Shown piece by piece: positions 34,592 to 44,404 of a DNA stretch of 64,000 bases. The notes beneath the pieces are model-generated. The model ran no database searches. It was not told the origin of the DNA and saw only the letters and a list, made by a program, of their open reading frames with translations. The position numbers were made by a program, and so were the translations under genes. Where the stretch lies: positions 744,001 to 808,000 of the forward strand of contig BMTG01000001.1 of the NCBI GenBank assembly GCA_014649555.1. The letters run 5' to 3'. Each line of letters starts with the position of its first letter. Within the stretch, counting starts at the first letter, position 1. The DNA is from Streptomyces globisporus (GTDB lineage: Bacteria > Actinomycetota > Actinomycetes > Streptomycetales > Streptomycetaceae).

Positions 34592-36142
34592 TCAGGCCAG
34601 CGGCCCGGTGACCGGCTCCACGGCCGCGACCAGGCGTCCTTCCCGTACGAACGTGTCGGCGGCGGCCAGGTCCGGCGCGAGGAAGCGGTCCGGGCCAGGG
34701 CCCTCGGCTCCGGCGGCCCGCAGCGCGGCCACGGCGGCCTGCGAGGCGGGGGCGGGGACGAGGCCCTCGGCGGCGCGCAGCTCGACGGCGCGGGTCGCGG
34801 CGTACAGCTCGACGGCGACGATCCGGGCCAGGTTGTCCACGGCGGTACGGAGCTTGCGCGCGGCGGACCAGCCCATGGAGACGTGGTCCTCCTGCATCGC
34901 GGAGGACGGGATGGAGTCGGCGGAGGCGGGGACCGCGAGCCGCTTCATCTCGCTGACCAGGGCGGCCTGGGTGTACTGGGCGATCATCAGACCCGAGTCG
35001 ACCCCGGCGTCGTCCGCGAGGAACGGCGGCAGGCCGTGCGAGCGGTTCTTGTCGAGCAGCCGGTCGGTGCGGCGTTCGCAGATGGAGCCGAGGTCGGCGG
35101 CGACGATCGCGAGGAAGTCCAGGACGTACGCGACGGGCGCGCCGTGGAAGTTGCCGTTGGACTCGACCCGGCCGTCGGGGAGCACCACCGGATTGTCGAC
35201 GGACGAGGCCAGTTCACGGCCCGCGACGACGGCGGCGTAGTCGAGGGTGTCGCGCCCCGCGCCGTTGACCTGGGGGGCGCAGCGCACCGAGTAGGCGTCC
35301 TGGACCCGGGGCGCGTCGTCCTGGTGATGCCCCGTCAAGCCTGAACCGGCCAGCACCCGCAGCATGTTGTCCGCACTGACGCCCTGCCCGGGGTGCGGGC
35401 GGATGGCGTGCAGTTCGGGGGCGAGCACCTTGTCCGTGCCGAGCAGCGCCTCCAGGGAGAGGGCGGCGGTGATGTCGGCGGAGGTGTAGAGGTTCTTCAG
35501 GTCGGCGAGGGCCATGACCAGCATGCCGAGCATGCCGTCGGTGCCGTTGAGGAGGGCGAGGCCCTCCTTCTCGGCCAGCTCCACCGGGGCGATGCCGTGC
35601 GCGGCGAGCAGTTCACCGGCCGGGCGGACGGTGCCATCGGGGCCCTCCGCGTCGCCCTCGCCCATCAGGGTGAGCGCGCAGTGCGAGAGGGGCGCGAGGT
35701 CGCCGGAGCAGCCGAGCGAGCCGTACTCGTGGACGACGGGCGTGATGCCCGCGTTCAGCAGGTCCGCCATGGTCTGCGCGACCTCGGGGCGCACGCCGGT
35801 GTGGCCGGAGGCGACCGTCTTGAGCCGCAGGAACATCAGCGCGCGGACGACCTCGCGCTCGACGCGCGGGCCCATCCCGGCCGCGTGCGAGCGGACGATG
35901 TTGCGCTGGAGCTGCGCCCGCAGCTCGTGGCTGATGTGGCGGCTGGCGAGGGCGCCGAAGCCGGTGGAGACGCCGTAGACCGGCTCGGGCTTGGCGGCGA
36001 GCGCGTCCACGATGAGACGGGCGGCGGCGAGCGCGTCCACGGCGGCGGCGGAGAGCTCGACCCGGGCGCCGTGGCGGGCCACGGCGACGACGTCCTCGGC
36101 GGTGGTTCCGGACGTCCCCACCACGACAGTATGCATATCCAT
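34592..36142 (-). CDS. hutH: histidine ammonia-lyase
   Basis: First step of histidine degradation: histidine to urocanate plus ammonia. The 516-residue product is of normal family length. The prosthetic-group loop is GSLGCSGDLAPLSH near residue 145, where the cyclising triad is Cys-Ser-Gly rather than the Ala-Ser-Gly of the Pseudomonas enzyme; I recall this as normal in Streptomyces. Other conserved blocks are YGVSTGFGALA, KEGLALLNGTDGMLG, PQVNGAGRDTLDY and SSAMQEDHVSMGWSA. The start MDMHTVVVGTSG at 36142 matches the Streptomyces protein as I know it. No other hut genes are adjacent. Confidence 0.96.
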   Translation of the reverse strand: MDMHTVVVGTSGTTAEDVVAVARHGARVELSAAAVDALAAARLIVDALAAKPEPVYGVSTGFGALASRHISHELRAQLQRNIVRSHAAGMGPRVEREVVRALMFLRLKTVASGHTGVRPEVAQTMADLLNAGITPVVHEYGSLGCSGDLAPLSHCALTLMGEGDAEGPDGTVRPAGELLAAHGIAPVELAEKEGLALLNGTDGMLGMLVMALADLKNLYTSADITAALSLEALLGTDKVLAPELHAIRPHPGQGVSADNMLRVLAGSGLTGHHQDDAPRVQDAYSVRCAPQVNGAGRDTLDYAAVVAGRELASSVDNPVVLPDGRVESNGNFHGAPVAYVLDFLAIVAADLGSICERRTDRLLDKNRSHGLPPFLADDAGVDSGLMIAQYTQAALVSEMKRLAVPASADSIPSSAMQEDHVSMGWSAARKLRTAVDNLARIVAVELYAATRAVELRAAEGLVPAPASQAAVAALRAAGAEGPGPDRFLAPDLAAADTFVREGRLVAAVEPVTGPLA

Positions 36143-36218
36143 ATTCAGCAGCGTACGGACTGAAAACCGCCATGTCACTAGTGCTGCCGTACAGGGCCCC
36201 TTACGGCACCGGCCGGAC

Positions 36219-37373
36219 TCACGGTCGGTTGCCGCGCAGCCTGCGCCGGTCGTGCGCGGACTTCGGCGGGGAGTCCGCGAGCCGGATGACCTCGCCGTCC
36301 CGCCCGGCCACCACAGGCCCCTTGGAGCGGGCCGCCTTGGCCCGGTACTGGGCGGCGTCCGCGAGCCGGAACAGCCGCCGGGCCGAGCGCACCGGACCGA
36401 TGGGGTCACCGGTCGACGCGACCCCGCAGGCCACCCCGTCGCCCAGCTCGATCACCGCCGCCCGGTCGCAGAGCTCGGTGGCGACCCCGACCACCGCGTC
36501 GGCCGGCGGGCCCGCCGCGAGCAGGCAGAACTCATCGCCGCCGAGCCGGGCGGCCAGCGCTTCCGGCAGCATCGCCCCGCACAGCGACAGCACCGAGCCG
36601 AAACGTTCCAGCAGACGGTCGCCGACGGCGTGGCCGTGGGTGTCGTTCACCGCCTTGAGGCCGTTCAGGTCGCAGACGACGAGGCTGACGACCGTGTCGT
36701 CGACCCGGTGCCGCTCGACGGCCTCGTCGAGCTGGATATCGACGGCGCGGCGGTTGGCGAGGCCGGTCAGCGGGTCGGTGAAGGCCAGCTTGCGGACCTC
36801 CTCCAGGCGTTCGGTCTGGGCGATCCCGGAGGCGACGACGGCGGCGAGCACGGTCGCGAAGTCGGCATCGGCCCGGTCGAAGACGGGCTGCCCGGCCGGC
36901 CGCGCCACATACAGCTCACCCCACGCCCGGCCGTGCAGCACGATCGGCGCGACCACGCAGCAGCCCCGGCCGCGCCGCCGCAGCGCGGCGACCCGCTGGT
37001 GGCAGTACGGACGGGCACCGCGCGCCGGACCGCCCGCTCCGGCCAGCCCGTCGGCGGTCTCCACCCAGGCGTCGGGTTCGCCGCCGCCGGCCCAGCGCTC
37101 GTGCAGGAACTCGGTGATCTCCGGGAACTCGTGGACCGGGTAGGCCTCCTCCTCGGGGAACTCCTCCTCCCCCTCGGCCCGTTGCCCCGCGTTCACCAGC
37201 ACCCGCAGCCTGCCCCGGTCCCGCTCCCACACGGAGAGCGCGGCGAAGCTGCCGCTCAACGCCTCGCAGGCGCCCAGCGCCGCCGCCCGCCACGATTCGC
37301 GCGGCGTGTAGGCCGCGGCCATGGTCTGCGCCAGCGAAACCACGGCCCGCAGCCGTTCGTCGTCACCACCCAT
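36219..37373 (-). CDS. GAF-GGDEF diguanylate cyclase
   Basis: A 384-residue cytosolic enzyme that probably makes c-di-GMP. A GAF-like domain covers about residues 10-195 (CCVVAPIVLHGRAWGELYVA). The GGDEF domain covers about 205-350, starting FTDPLTGLANRRAVD, with an intact active loop LGGDEFCLL and the DTHGHAVGDRLL motif. There is no RxxD inhibitory site ahead of the GGDEF loop and no EAL domain. By position next to hutH it corresponds to the S. coelicolor gene I know as SCO4931 (cdgE). c-di-GMP acts through BldD in Streptomyces development (established knowledge). Confidence 0.92.
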   Translation of the reverse strand: MGGDDERLRAVVSLAQTMAAAYTPRESWRAAALGACEALSGSFAALSVWERDRGRLRVLVNAGQRAEGEEEFPEEEAYPVHEFPEITEFLHERWAGGGEPDAWVETADGLAGAGGPARGARPYCHQRVAALRRRGRGCCVVAPIVLHGRAWGELYVARPAGQPVFDRADADFATVLAAVVASGIAQTERLEEVRKLAFTDPLTGLANRRAVDIQLDEAVERHRVDDTVVSLVVCDLNGLKAVNDTHGHAVGDRLLERFGSVLSLCGAMLPEALAARLGGDEFCLLAAGPPADAVVGVATELCDRAAVIELGDGVACGVASTGDPIGPVRSARRLFRLADAAQYRAKAARSKGPVVAGRDGEVIRLADSPPKSAHDRRRLRGNRP

Positions 37374-37476
37374 TTCTACAGCCTATGTAGATTTGTCCCT
37401 TTTTGATCAGTTTGGTGCGTAACTAATTTCAACTATTTCCGACCGCTGCGTCACCCTGTGTCACGGACGCTCGTCG

Positions 37477-38289
37477 TCACTCGCCGGGCCAGTCCGGGCG
37501 CCGCTTCTCGTTGAACGCGGCCACGCCCTCCGCCCGGTCGCCGGAGAAGGCCACCGACCGCCAGGCCGCGTCCTCGACCTCGAGGCCCGCCCGCAGATCG
37601 AGCCCCTGCCCCAGCCGGAGCGCCTTCTTGGCCGCCCGCAGCCCGACCGGCGAGTTGGCGGCGATCCGGGCGCCCAGCGCGAGGGCCTCCTCGCGGTCCC
37701 GGCCGGCCTCGACCAGCTCGTCCACCAGCCCCAGTTCGCGCGCCTCGGCGGCCTCGACGCGGCGGGCGCTGAACACCAGCTCGGCGGCGCGGGCCGCACC
37801 CACCCGGCGCGGCAGCAACTGCGTACCGCCGCCGCCCGGGATGACGCCCACGGACACCTCGGGCAGCCCGACCACGGCGGTGGCGTCGGCGACGATCACA
37901 TCGCAGGCGAGGGCGAGTTCGAAGCCGCCGCCGAGGGCGAAGCCGTGCACGGCCGCGATCACCGGCATCGGCAGCTCCAGGACCCCGGTGTAGGCGGCGC
38001 GGGCGGTGGGCCGCTGGCGGACGAGGTCGGCGTCGGAGAAGGAGTTGCGCTCCTTGAGGTCCGCGCCCACGCAGAAGGCCCGCTCATGGCTGGAGGTCAG
38101 GACGGTGGCCCGGACGTCCCGGTCGGCGCCGAGCGCATCGCAGGCGGCGGCGATCGAGCGGGCCATGTCGGTGGAGACGGCGTTCATGGCCTTGGGGCGG
38201 TCGAGGACCAGCTCGGCGACGTGGTCCTGCCCCTCGTGCCGCCGTACGACGACGAACTCCCCGAACCGCTGCTCGGACGTGACGGTCAT
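37477..38289 (-). CDS. enoyl-CoA hydratase/isomerase family protein
   Basis: A 270-residue crotonase-fold protein. Oxyanion-hole segments are visible (SSHERAFCVGADLKER near residue 70 and VHGFALGGGFELALACD near 120), as is PEVSVGVIPGGGGTQLLPRR, where catalytic acids are usually placed. It is likely to hydrate enoyl-CoA thioesters in fatty acid or amino acid degradation, but family members differ in reaction. The ATG at 38289 is the only good start. Confidence 0.92.
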   Translation of the reverse strand: MTVTSEQRFGEFVVVRRHEGQDHVAELVLDRPKAMNAVSTDMARSIAAACDALGADRDVRATVLTSSHERAFCVGADLKERNSFSDADLVRQRPTARAAYTGVLELPMPVIAAVHGFALGGGFELALACDVIVADATAVVGLPEVSVGVIPGGGGTQLLPRRVGAARAAELVFSARRVEAAEARELGLVDELVEAGRDREEALALGARIAANSPVGLRAAKKALRLGQGLDLRAGLEVEDAAWRSVAFSGDRAEGVAAFNEKRRPDWPGE

Positions 38290-38402
38290 GGCTGCACCCC
38301 TGTCGGTCGACTGCGCCCGTTAACGAGCGTTACCCGGCAGGAATCCTATGCAGGACCACCGGACCGCCGACAGGGCGAAGCCGCAACCGATGCCGTAACC
38401 GC

Positions 38403-39602
38403 TCAGGAGCCCGTCTTGCCCCGCCGGGCCAGCAGCCACGGCTCCACCACGCCGAGCCCGCGCACCGGGCGCTGCCACATCGGCTGGAGCCCGAAGCGGT
38501 ACGTCGGCAGCGGCGGCTCGTCGTCGGGCTCGCGGCCCTCCTTCTCGGCGAGCCGCGCCCGCTCGGCGGCGGCCGCGACGGCTTCGGCGGCCTGCGCCTC
38601 GGACTCCGGGGCGTCGCCGTGGCGGACGAGCTCCTTGGCGAACGCCCCGTCGACCAGGACGGCGTCCTTCGGAGCTATCGAGGTGAGCCGGCTGGCGAGG
38701 TTCACCGTGGTGCCGAAGACATCGCCCATCCGGGTGGTGACCGTGCCGAACGCGATGCCGACGCGCAGGGCGGGCATCGTCTCGTCCTGGGACATCGCCT
38801 CGATCAGCCGGAGGGCTATCTCGGCGGCCGTGCCCGCGTCGTCGGCGGCGAAGAGGACCTCGTCGCCGAGGGTCTTGATGAGCCGGCCGCCGTGCGCGGC
38901 GACCAGGTCGGCGGCGGTCGTCTCGAAGGACTCGACCAGCTCGCCGAGCTCCTCCTCCTCCAGGCGCCGGGTCAGCCGGGTGAAGCCGACGAGGTCCGCG
39001 AAGCCGACCGCGAGCCGCCGGTCGACCATCTCCTCGTCGTCCGCCGCCTGCACGACCCGCCCGGTGGCGGCGGCCAGCTGGCGCCGCCACACGTAGACGA
39101 GGAACTCCTGGAGCTCCGGGAGCAACAGCTCGACCAGCGGATACGTGACCTCGGTCCGGGTCATGCCGGGCTCGGGCGGCTCGGTCAGACCCTCCAGGAA
39201 CGAGTCGATCTGCCATTCGGCCAGCCGGGCGGTGGTCTGCCCGGTGGAGCGGGCGACCTGGATCGCCATCGGCTCGCTGAGCAGCCCCGCCTCGACGAGA
39301 CCGGCGAGCCGCCGCAGGGCGAGGACGTCGGCCTCGGTGAGCGCCTTGGCCTGGCCGATGTCGGCGAAGCCCATGGCCCGCCAGAACCGGGAGGCCAGAT
39401 CCATCGAGACCCCGGCGGTGCGGGCCGCCTGGAACGGCGTGTAGCGCCGGTCGGCCCCCAGGATCAGCGCTTCGAGGCGGATGGCGAGGGGGTCGTCGGT
39501 CGGTTCCACCGTGTGGTCGACCTCGTGGTGAGGTGTGGCGTGGACCGAGGAGTCCGCCCCGGGCTCCTCACCCGCGCCGGACGACGTGTCGCCGACGGTC
39601 AC
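38403..39602 (-). CDS. cya: class III adenylate cyclase
   Basis: Makes cAMP. 399 residues: an N-terminal region with a putative helix-turn-helix-like segment (TPFQAARTAGVSMDLASRFW) and a regulatory helical part to about residue 200, then the CHD catalytic domain at about 205-330. Metal-binding aspartates are in VGFADLVGFTRL and LIKTLGDEVLFA, and base/ribose residues in GDVFGTTVNLASRL. This is the layout of the single Streptomyces Cya, needed for spore germination in S. coelicolor. A 113-base gap separates it from the downstream hydratase. Confidence 0.93.
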   Translation of the reverse strand: MTVGDTSSGAGEEPGADSSVHATPHHEVDHTVEPTDDPLAIRLEALILGADRRYTPFQAARTAGVSMDLASRFWRAMGFADIGQAKALTEADVLALRRLAGLVEAGLLSEPMAIQVARSTGQTTARLAEWQIDSFLEGLTEPPEPGMTRTEVTYPLVELLLPELQEFLVYVWRRQLAAATGRVVQAADDEEMVDRRLAVGFADLVGFTRLTRRLEEEELGELVESFETTAADLVAAHGGRLIKTLGDEVLFAADDAGTAAEIALRLIEAMSQDETMPALRVGIAFGTVTTRMGDVFGTTVNLASRLTSIAPKDAVLVDGAFAKELVRHGDAPESEAQAAEAVAAAAERARLAEKEGREPDDEPPLPTYRFGLQPMWQRPVRGLGVVEPWLLARRGKTGS

Positions 39603-39840
39603 CAGCCGCCTCCTGCCCGTTCCCTGCGCACTGCCTGCCGATCTGTCGCTGATCGCCCCAACAGTGATCTGTCGCTGGATCGCCTCAACAATACGGCAGG
39701 TGTGCTCTGGCTCACGTCCTTGGTCACCCGTCCTCGGTGCGTCGCGCGTGACATCTGCGGAGGAAGCGCTCTCACGTCCGTACGCCGTCGGAGGCGGCGG
39801 CCACCTCGGGTCCGCACGCCGTCGGGGGCCGGGGGCCGCC

Positions 39841-40710
39841 TCAGGTCAGGCCGCCCGCCGCGCCGCGCAGGTGGACGATGTCCCCGGCGGACACCGGCTG
39901 CTGGAGCCCGTCCTCGGTGGAGAGGACCAGTCGGCCGTCCCCGTCGATCGCGACCGCCTCGCCGACCAGGGACGCGCCCCCCGGCAGCTCGGCGCGCACC
40001 GTCCGGTCGAGCGTCGCGCAGCCCGCCGCGTAGGCGGCCTGGAGCCCGCTCGCGGCCGCGTCGCCGTCGGCCGCCTTCCATGCGCCGTACCAGTGCTCCA
40101 CCGAACGCAGGACCGCCCGCAGCAGGGTCTCCCGGTCGGTGGAGACCGCCCCGGCGAGGGCGAGGGAGCCCGCGGTGGGGGCGGGTAGCTCGTCGGCGCG
40201 CAGGGAGACGTTGATGCCGAGGCCCACGACGATGCCGTCCCCCGCGAACTCGCCGAGGATGCCACCGGTCTTGCGCTCCTCGCCCTCCACAGAGACCAGT
40301 AGGTCGTTGGGCCACTTCAGCGACATGTCGACACCGGCCGCCTTGGCGAGCCCGGTCGCGGCGGCCACCCCGGCCAGCAGCGGCATCCACCCCCACCGCT
40401 CCACCGGGATGTCGCCCGGCTCCAGGTAGACCGAGAGGAAGAGACCGGAGCGGGGCGGCGCGGTCCAGCTCCGCTCCAGCCGCCCGCGCCCCGCGGTCTG
40501 CTCCTCGGCGACCAGCACCGTGCCCTCGGCCGCAGTCCCGGCGCGGGCCCGCTCGGCGAGGTCGGTGTTGGTGGATCCGGTGGACTCCACGACCTCCAAC
40601 GACGTCCACAGCGCGTCCGGCCGCAGCAGCCCGCGGCGCAGCGCGGTCACGTTGAGAGGGGGCCGGTCGAGGTCCGACCAGCGGTTGTGTGACGCATCCG
40701 GTGGTGTCAT
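39841..40710 (-). CDS. birA: biotin--[acetyl-CoA-carboxylase] ligase
   Basis: Attaches biotin to carboxyl carrier domains such as the one of the AccA protein at 44405. 289 residues without the DNA-binding domain of E. coli BirA, as in other actinobacteria. Visible: STNTDLAERA, GRGRLERSWTAPPRSGLFLS with the biotinyl-AMP loop, SLKWPNDLLV with the key Lys, and the C-terminal cap domain. ATG 40710 (MTPPDASHN) is chosen. A divergent 242-base gap separates it from pccB and must hold both promoters; no clear operator was seen there. Confidence 0.93.
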   Translation of the reverse strand: MTPPDASHNRWSDLDRPPLNVTALRRGLLRPDALWTSLEVVESTGSTNTDLAERARAGTAAEGTVLVAEEQTAGRGRLERSWTAPPRSGLFLSVYLEPGDIPVERWGWMPLLAGVAAATGLAKAAGVDMSLKWPNDLLVSVEGEERKTGGILGEFAGDGIVVGLGINVSLRADELPAPTAGSLALAGAVSTDRETLLRAVLRSVEHWYGAWKAADGDAAASGLQAAYAAGCATLDRTVRAELPGGASLVGEAVAIDGDGRLVLSTEDGLQQPVSAGDIVHLRGAAGGLT

Positions 40711-40952
40711 GCAACCCAGCCTAGGTGTGGCAAAGGACGCACTGCCTTTCCGGAGGCGCGCCGATACCCTACGAGGCAGTAACCGCAGAGTGACGAACAA
40801 GAGCGCCAGAGCAGAGCCCGTACACAGCATCAGCGCGGATCCCGGAATCCGCGTGACGAGTCAGTAGCCGCAGAGCCGGACGGACGACCGCCCGTCCCCC
40901 CGTGACCACCATCCGGTCGCCGTCCCCGTGACCAGGCAGGGAGCCTCCCCCG

Positions 40953-42533
40953 ATGTCCGAGCCGCAAAGCGACATCCACACCACCGCCGGCAAGCTCGCG
41001 GACCTGACGCGCCGCATCGACGAAGCGACGCACGCCGGGTCGGCCCGCGCGGTCGAGAAGCAGCACGCCAAGGGCAAGCTGACGGCCCGTGAGCGGGTCG
41101 AGCTGCTCCTGGACGAGGGCTCCTTCGTGGAGCTCGACGAGTTCGCCCGGCACCGCTCCACCAACTTCGGCATCGAGAAGAACCGCCCGTACGGGGACGG
41201 GGTCGTCACCGGGTACGGCACGGTCGACGGCCGCCCGGTCTGCGTCTACTCGCAGGACTTCACGATCTTCGGCGGCTCGCTCGGCGAGGTCTACGGCGAG
41301 AAGATCGTCAAGGTCATGGACTTCGCGCTGAAGACCGGCTGCCCGGTGATCGGTATCAACGACGGCGGCGGCGCGCGCATCCAGGAAGGCGTCGTGGCGC
41401 TCGGCCTCTTCGCCGAGATCTTCCGCCGCAACGTGCACGCCTCCGGCGTGATCCCGCAGATCTCGCTGATCGTCGGCCCGTGCGCGGGCGGCGCGGTCTA
41501 CTCCCCCGCGATCACCGACTTCACGGTGATGGTCGACCAGACCTCGCACATGTTCATCACCGGACCCGACGTCATCAAGACGGTCACCGGTGAGGACGTC
41601 GGCTTCGAGGAGCTGGGCGGCGCCCGTACGCACAACACCACCTCCGGGGTGGCGCACCACATGGCGGGCGACGAGAAGGACGCCATCGAGTACGTCAAGT
41701 CCCTGCTGTCGTACCTGCCGTCGAACAACCTCTCCGAGGCCCCGGCCTTCCCGGAGGAGGCGGACCTCACGGTCTCGGACGAGGACCGCGAGCTGGACAC
41801 GCTGATCCCGGACTCGGCGAACCAGCCGTACGACATGCACACCGCGATCGAGCACGTCCTGGACGACGCCGAATTCCTGGAGACCCAGGCCCTGTTCGCG
41901 CCGAACATCATCACCGGATTCGGCCGGGTCGAGGGCCACCCGGTCGGGATCGTCGCCAACCAGCCGATGCAGTTCGCCGGTTGCCTGGACATCGACGCGA
42001 GCGAGAAGGCGGCCCGCTTCGTCCGCACCTGCGACGCGTTCAACGTCCCCGTCATCACCTTCGTGGACGTGCCGGGCTTCCTGCCGGGCGTGGACCAGGA
42101 GTACGGCGGCATCATCCGGCGCGGCGCGAAGCTGATCTACGCCTACGCGGAGGCGACGGTCCCGCTGATCACCGTCATCACCCGCAAGGCCTTCGGCGGC
42201 GCGTACGACGTGATGGGCTCCAAGCACCTGGGCGCCGACCTCAACCTCGCCTGGCCGACCGCGCAGGTCGCCGTCATGGGCGCGCAGGGCGCGGTGAACA
42301 TCCTGCACCGCCGCACCATCGCCGCCGCCGAGGACCCGGACGCGACCCGCGCCGAGCTGATGGCGGACTACGAGGACGCACTGCTCAACCCGTACGTGGC
42401 GGCCGAGCGCGGTTACGTCGACGCGGTGGTCATGCCGTCCGACACCCGGGCCCACATCGTCAAGGGCCTGCGTCAACTCCGTACGAAGCGGGAATCCCTT
42501 CCCCCGAAGAAGCACGGCAACATCCCGCTGTAG
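40953..42533 (+). CDS. pccB: acyl-CoA carboxylase beta subunit (carboxyltransferase)
   Basis: Transfers CO2 from carboxybiotin to propionyl-CoA (and perhaps acetyl-CoA), giving methylmalonyl- or malonyl-CoA for odd-chain lipid and polyketide supply. 526 residues with the two crotonase-like halves intact: GGGARIQEG and [20 protein letters not shown] in the first, [20 protein letters not shown] and [20 protein letters not shown] in the second. ATG 40953 follows a GGGAGCC element. It is followed after 42 bases by the epsilon subunit. The usual Streptomyces partner, AccA, is encoded at 44405. Confidence 0.96.
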   Translation: MSEPQSDIHTTAGKLADLTRRIDEATHAGSARAVEKQHAKGKLTARERVELLLDEGSFVELDEFARHRSTNFGIEKNRPYGDGVVTGYGTVDGRPVCVYSQDFTIFGGSLGEVYGEKIVKVMDFALKTGCPVIGINDGGGARIQEGVVALGLFAEIFRRNVHASGVIPQISLIVGPCAGGAVYSPAITDFTVMVDQTSHMFITGPDVIKTVTGEDVGFEELGGARTHNTTSGVAHHMAGDEKDAIEYVKSLLSYLPSNNLSEAPAFPEEADLTVSDEDRELDTLIPDSANQPYDMHTAIEHVLDDAEFLETQALFAPNIITGFGRVEGHPVGIVANQPMQFAGCLDIDASEKAARFVRTCDAFNVPVITFVDVPGFLPGVDQEYGGIIRRGAKLIYAYAEATVPLITVITRKAFGGAYDVMGSKHLGADLNLAWPTAQVAVMGAQGAVNILHRRTIAAAEDPDATRAELMADYEDALLNPYVAAERGYVDAVVMPSDTRAHIVKGLRQLRTKRESLPPKKHGNIPL

Positions 42534-42575
42534 CCGTCGGCCCACCCGCTCACCCGCTCACAGAGAGGTCTGCCC

Positions 42576-42782
42576 ATGATCAAGGTCGTACGGGGCAACC
42601 CCACCCCGGAGGAGCTCGCCGCCGCCGTGGCGGTGGTCCAGGCGCGTGCCGCCGCCGCGTCCGCGGTGTCGTCCGGGGCCCCGCTGCCGCCCGAGCAGTG
42701 GTCCGACCCGGGCCGTATCGCCCGCACCGACCGCCCGCGTCCGGGCCCCCGGGCCTGGGCCCGGACGTACTGGCCGGCCTGA
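42576..42782 (+). CDS. pccE: acyl-CoA carboxylase epsilon subunit
   Basis: A 68-residue protein: MIKVVRGNPTPEELAAAVAV, then a linker and the conserved W-x-D-P..R end (PEQWSDPGRIARTDR). Epsilon subunits bridge the alpha and beta subunits and raise activity in actinomycete carboxylases. GAGAGG precedes the ATG at 42576. It is part of the pccB operon. Confidence 0.9.
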   Translation: MIKVVRGNPTPEELAAAVAVVQARAAAASAVSSGAPLPPEQWSDPGRIARTDRPRPGPRAWARTYWPA

Positions 42783-42810
42783 GACCCGCCGGAGGGTCTG
42801 AGCCGGAACC

Positions 42811-42857
42811 GGGCGCCGCCGCCTCTTGAGTACCCGTACTCAGGCGCGGCGGCGCCC
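42811..42857. promoter_or_regulatory. long hairpin with central TGAGTA-CCCG-TACTCA palindrome
   Basis: Outer arms GGGCGCCGCCGC (42811-42822) and GCGGCGGCGCCC (42846-42857) enclose TGAGTACCCGTACTCA (42827-42842). It lies between pccE and the small membrane gene at 42878. It may end the pccBE transcript or act as an operator for the next gene; the inner 16-base palindrome has operator-like symmetry. Confidence 0.5.
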
Positions 42858-42877
42858 GGCGCAGCAGGATCGGAAGC

Positions 42878-43006
42878 ATGCTGTGGTCCGATCCCGAGAA
42901 CAAGCCGCCGAAGGAACTGCGCGACGCTCAGGCGATGATGCGCAGAGCCGGCGTGCTCCTGGCGCTGGCGATGCTGGTAGCGATGTTCGTGCTCGGCATC
43001 CACTGA
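42878..43006 (+). CDS. small single-span membrane protein
   Basis: A 42-residue protein. A polar, charged N-terminus (LWSDPENKPPKELRDAQAMM) is followed by one hydrophobic helix (GVLLALAMLVAMFVLGIH) running to the stop. GGAAGC precedes the ATG. It lies in the conserved pccE-maf interval, and I recall a small protein there in other Streptomyces. Function unknown. Confidence 0.65.
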   Translation: MLWSDPENKPPKELRDAQAMMRRAGVLLALAMLVAMFVLGIH

Positions 43007-43033
43007 CCCGGTGGCCCTTCTACGATGGCGTGC

Positions 43034-43636
43034 ATGACTGATCAGCGCCGTCTTGTGCTCGCCTCCGCCTCCCCCGCCCGTCTCGGTCTGCTGCGCCAGG
43101 CCGGTTTCGCCCCCGAGGTGATCGTCAGCGGGGTGGACGAGGACGCGCTCAGCGCCCCGACCCCCGCCGAGCTGGCGCTCGTCCTGGCCCGGGCCAAGGC
43201 GGCGGCGGTGGCGGAGCGCCCCGAGGCGGCGGGCGCCCTGGTCATCGGCTGCGACTCGGTGCTGGAACTGGACGGCGAGGCGCTCGGCAAGCCCGCCGAC
43301 GCCGAGGAGGCCACCGCCCGCTGGAAGGCGATGCGCGGCCGGGCGGGCGTCCTGCAGACCGGGCACAGCGTGATCGACACCGCCTTGGGCCGTACGGCGT
43401 CGGCGACGGCGTCCACGGTCGTACGGTTCGGCGAGCCGAGCGACGCCGAGGTCGCCGCCTACGTGGCGACGGGCGAGCCGCTGCACGTGGCGGGGGCGTT
43501 CACGCTGGACGGCAGGTCGGCCCCGTTCGTCGACTCGATCGAGGGCGACCACGGCAATGTCATCGGCCTCTCGCTGCCGCTGCTGCGTCGGCTGCTGGAC
43601 GAGCTGGACGTGTCGGTCACGGAGCTGTGGGTGTGA
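43034..43636 (+). CDS. maf: Maf-family nucleoside triphosphate pyrophosphatase
   Basis: House-cleaning enzyme that hydrolyses dTTP/UTP or modified nucleotides. 200 residues with the [18 protein letters not shown]-terminal motif, [12 protein letters not shown] metal-binding segment, and [18 protein letters not shown] at the C-terminal end. ATG 43034 (MTDQRRLV) fits the family start; an in-frame ATG nine bases earlier is possible. No ribosome site is evident. The last 20 bases overlap the convergent membrane gene. Confidence 0.93.
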   Translation: MTDQRRLVLASASPARLGLLRQAGFAPEVIVSGVDEDALSAPTPAELALVLARAKAAAVAERPEAAGALVIGCDSVLELDGEALGKPADAEEATARWKAMRGRAGVLQTGHSVIDTALGRTASATASTVVRFGEPSDAEVAAYVATGEPLHVAGAFTLDGRSAPFVDSIEGDHGNVIGLSLPLLRRLLDELDVSVTELWV

Positions 43637-44051
43637 GTTCGGGCCGCTGGGCCTGAGGCCGGGTCCCGGGCCCGTACGACAGCAGGGTGAGCACCAGCAG
43701 GGCCAGCACCACCATCATGAACGCGAAGGCGGCCCAGCCGACCAGGCCGACGGTGACCGCGCCGAGGACTCCGTGCACGACCGCGCAGCCGATCAGGACG
43801 ATTCGTCCGGCGCGTCCGGGCGCGCGGTCGCGTATCCCGGCGATCAGGGCTATCAGCCCGCACAAGACAAGCAGCAGCCCGGAGACGCCGCCCATCACCC
43901 AGGTCCCGGCGGACATGGCGTCCGGGTCCAGGCCGGCGAGCGACATGTTCTGGTTCTCGGCGACCGTGGCCAGGACGGCGTTGATGAGCACGATGCCCAC
44001 CGCCTCCCCGAACAGCACGAGCGCGGTCACGATCGCCACCGGTCTGCGCAT
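43617..44051 (-). CDS. four-helix membrane protein of unknown function
   Basis: A 144-residue integral membrane protein with helices at about 5-27 ([20 protein letters not shown]), 50-72 ([20 protein letters not shown]), 82-100 ([19 protein letters not shown]) and 103-123 ([18 protein letters not shown]), and a short polar tail. No domain is recognised. Convergent with maf, overlapping it by 20 bases. Confidence 0.8.
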   Translation of the reverse strand: MRRPVAIVTALVLFGEAVGIVLINAVLATVAENQNMSLAGLDPDAMSAGTWVMGGVSGLLLVLCGLIALIAGIRDRAPGRAGRIVLIGCAVVHGVLGAVTVGLVGWAAFAFMMVVLALLVLTLLSYGPGTRPQAQRPELTPTAP

Positions 44052-44210
44052 CAGCGTCCCACCCCTGTTACCTCTGGTACGTGCGTAGCGCGGACGCTAC
44101 TCGCGGGTATTCCTCCGGACAAGGGGTTGGACGGGCCCGGGGGCCGGGCAAAGAATCCACCGACCGTTCGTAGGGAGTCCACAAAGAAACGCCGTACGGA
44201 CTTGACTGCC

Positions 44211-44375
44211 ATGACAGAGACCTGGACCACACCGGCTGGTTACTGTGCGGTTGAGGATCCCGGCGTACCGTGGTGCCACAAGGGATTTCACTACTGGGGC
44301 AAGCCTCGGATCACACTCCGTGTGGGCAAGCTCACCATTGGGGACAGGTCGTACGGCCGTGTCGGTAGTCCCTAA
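44211..44375 (+). CDS. possible 54-residue peptide upstream of accA
   Basis: In the 353-base gap between 44052 and 44404 an ATG frame encodes [20 protein letters not shown], then [11 protein letters not shown] and a basic end, rich in Trp, Tyr, Cys and His, which is unusual for random GC-rich sequence. It stops 29 bases before the accA GTG. There is no good ribosome site. It might be a leader peptide or chance; the rest of the gap should hold the accA promoter, but no clear box was found. Confidence 0.3.
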   Translation: MTETWTTPAGYCAVEDPGVPWCHKGFHYWGKPRITLRVGKLTIGDRSYGRVGSP

Positions 44376-44404
44376 ACTCAGCTTGTTTCGAGGAGGGAGT
44401 CATC

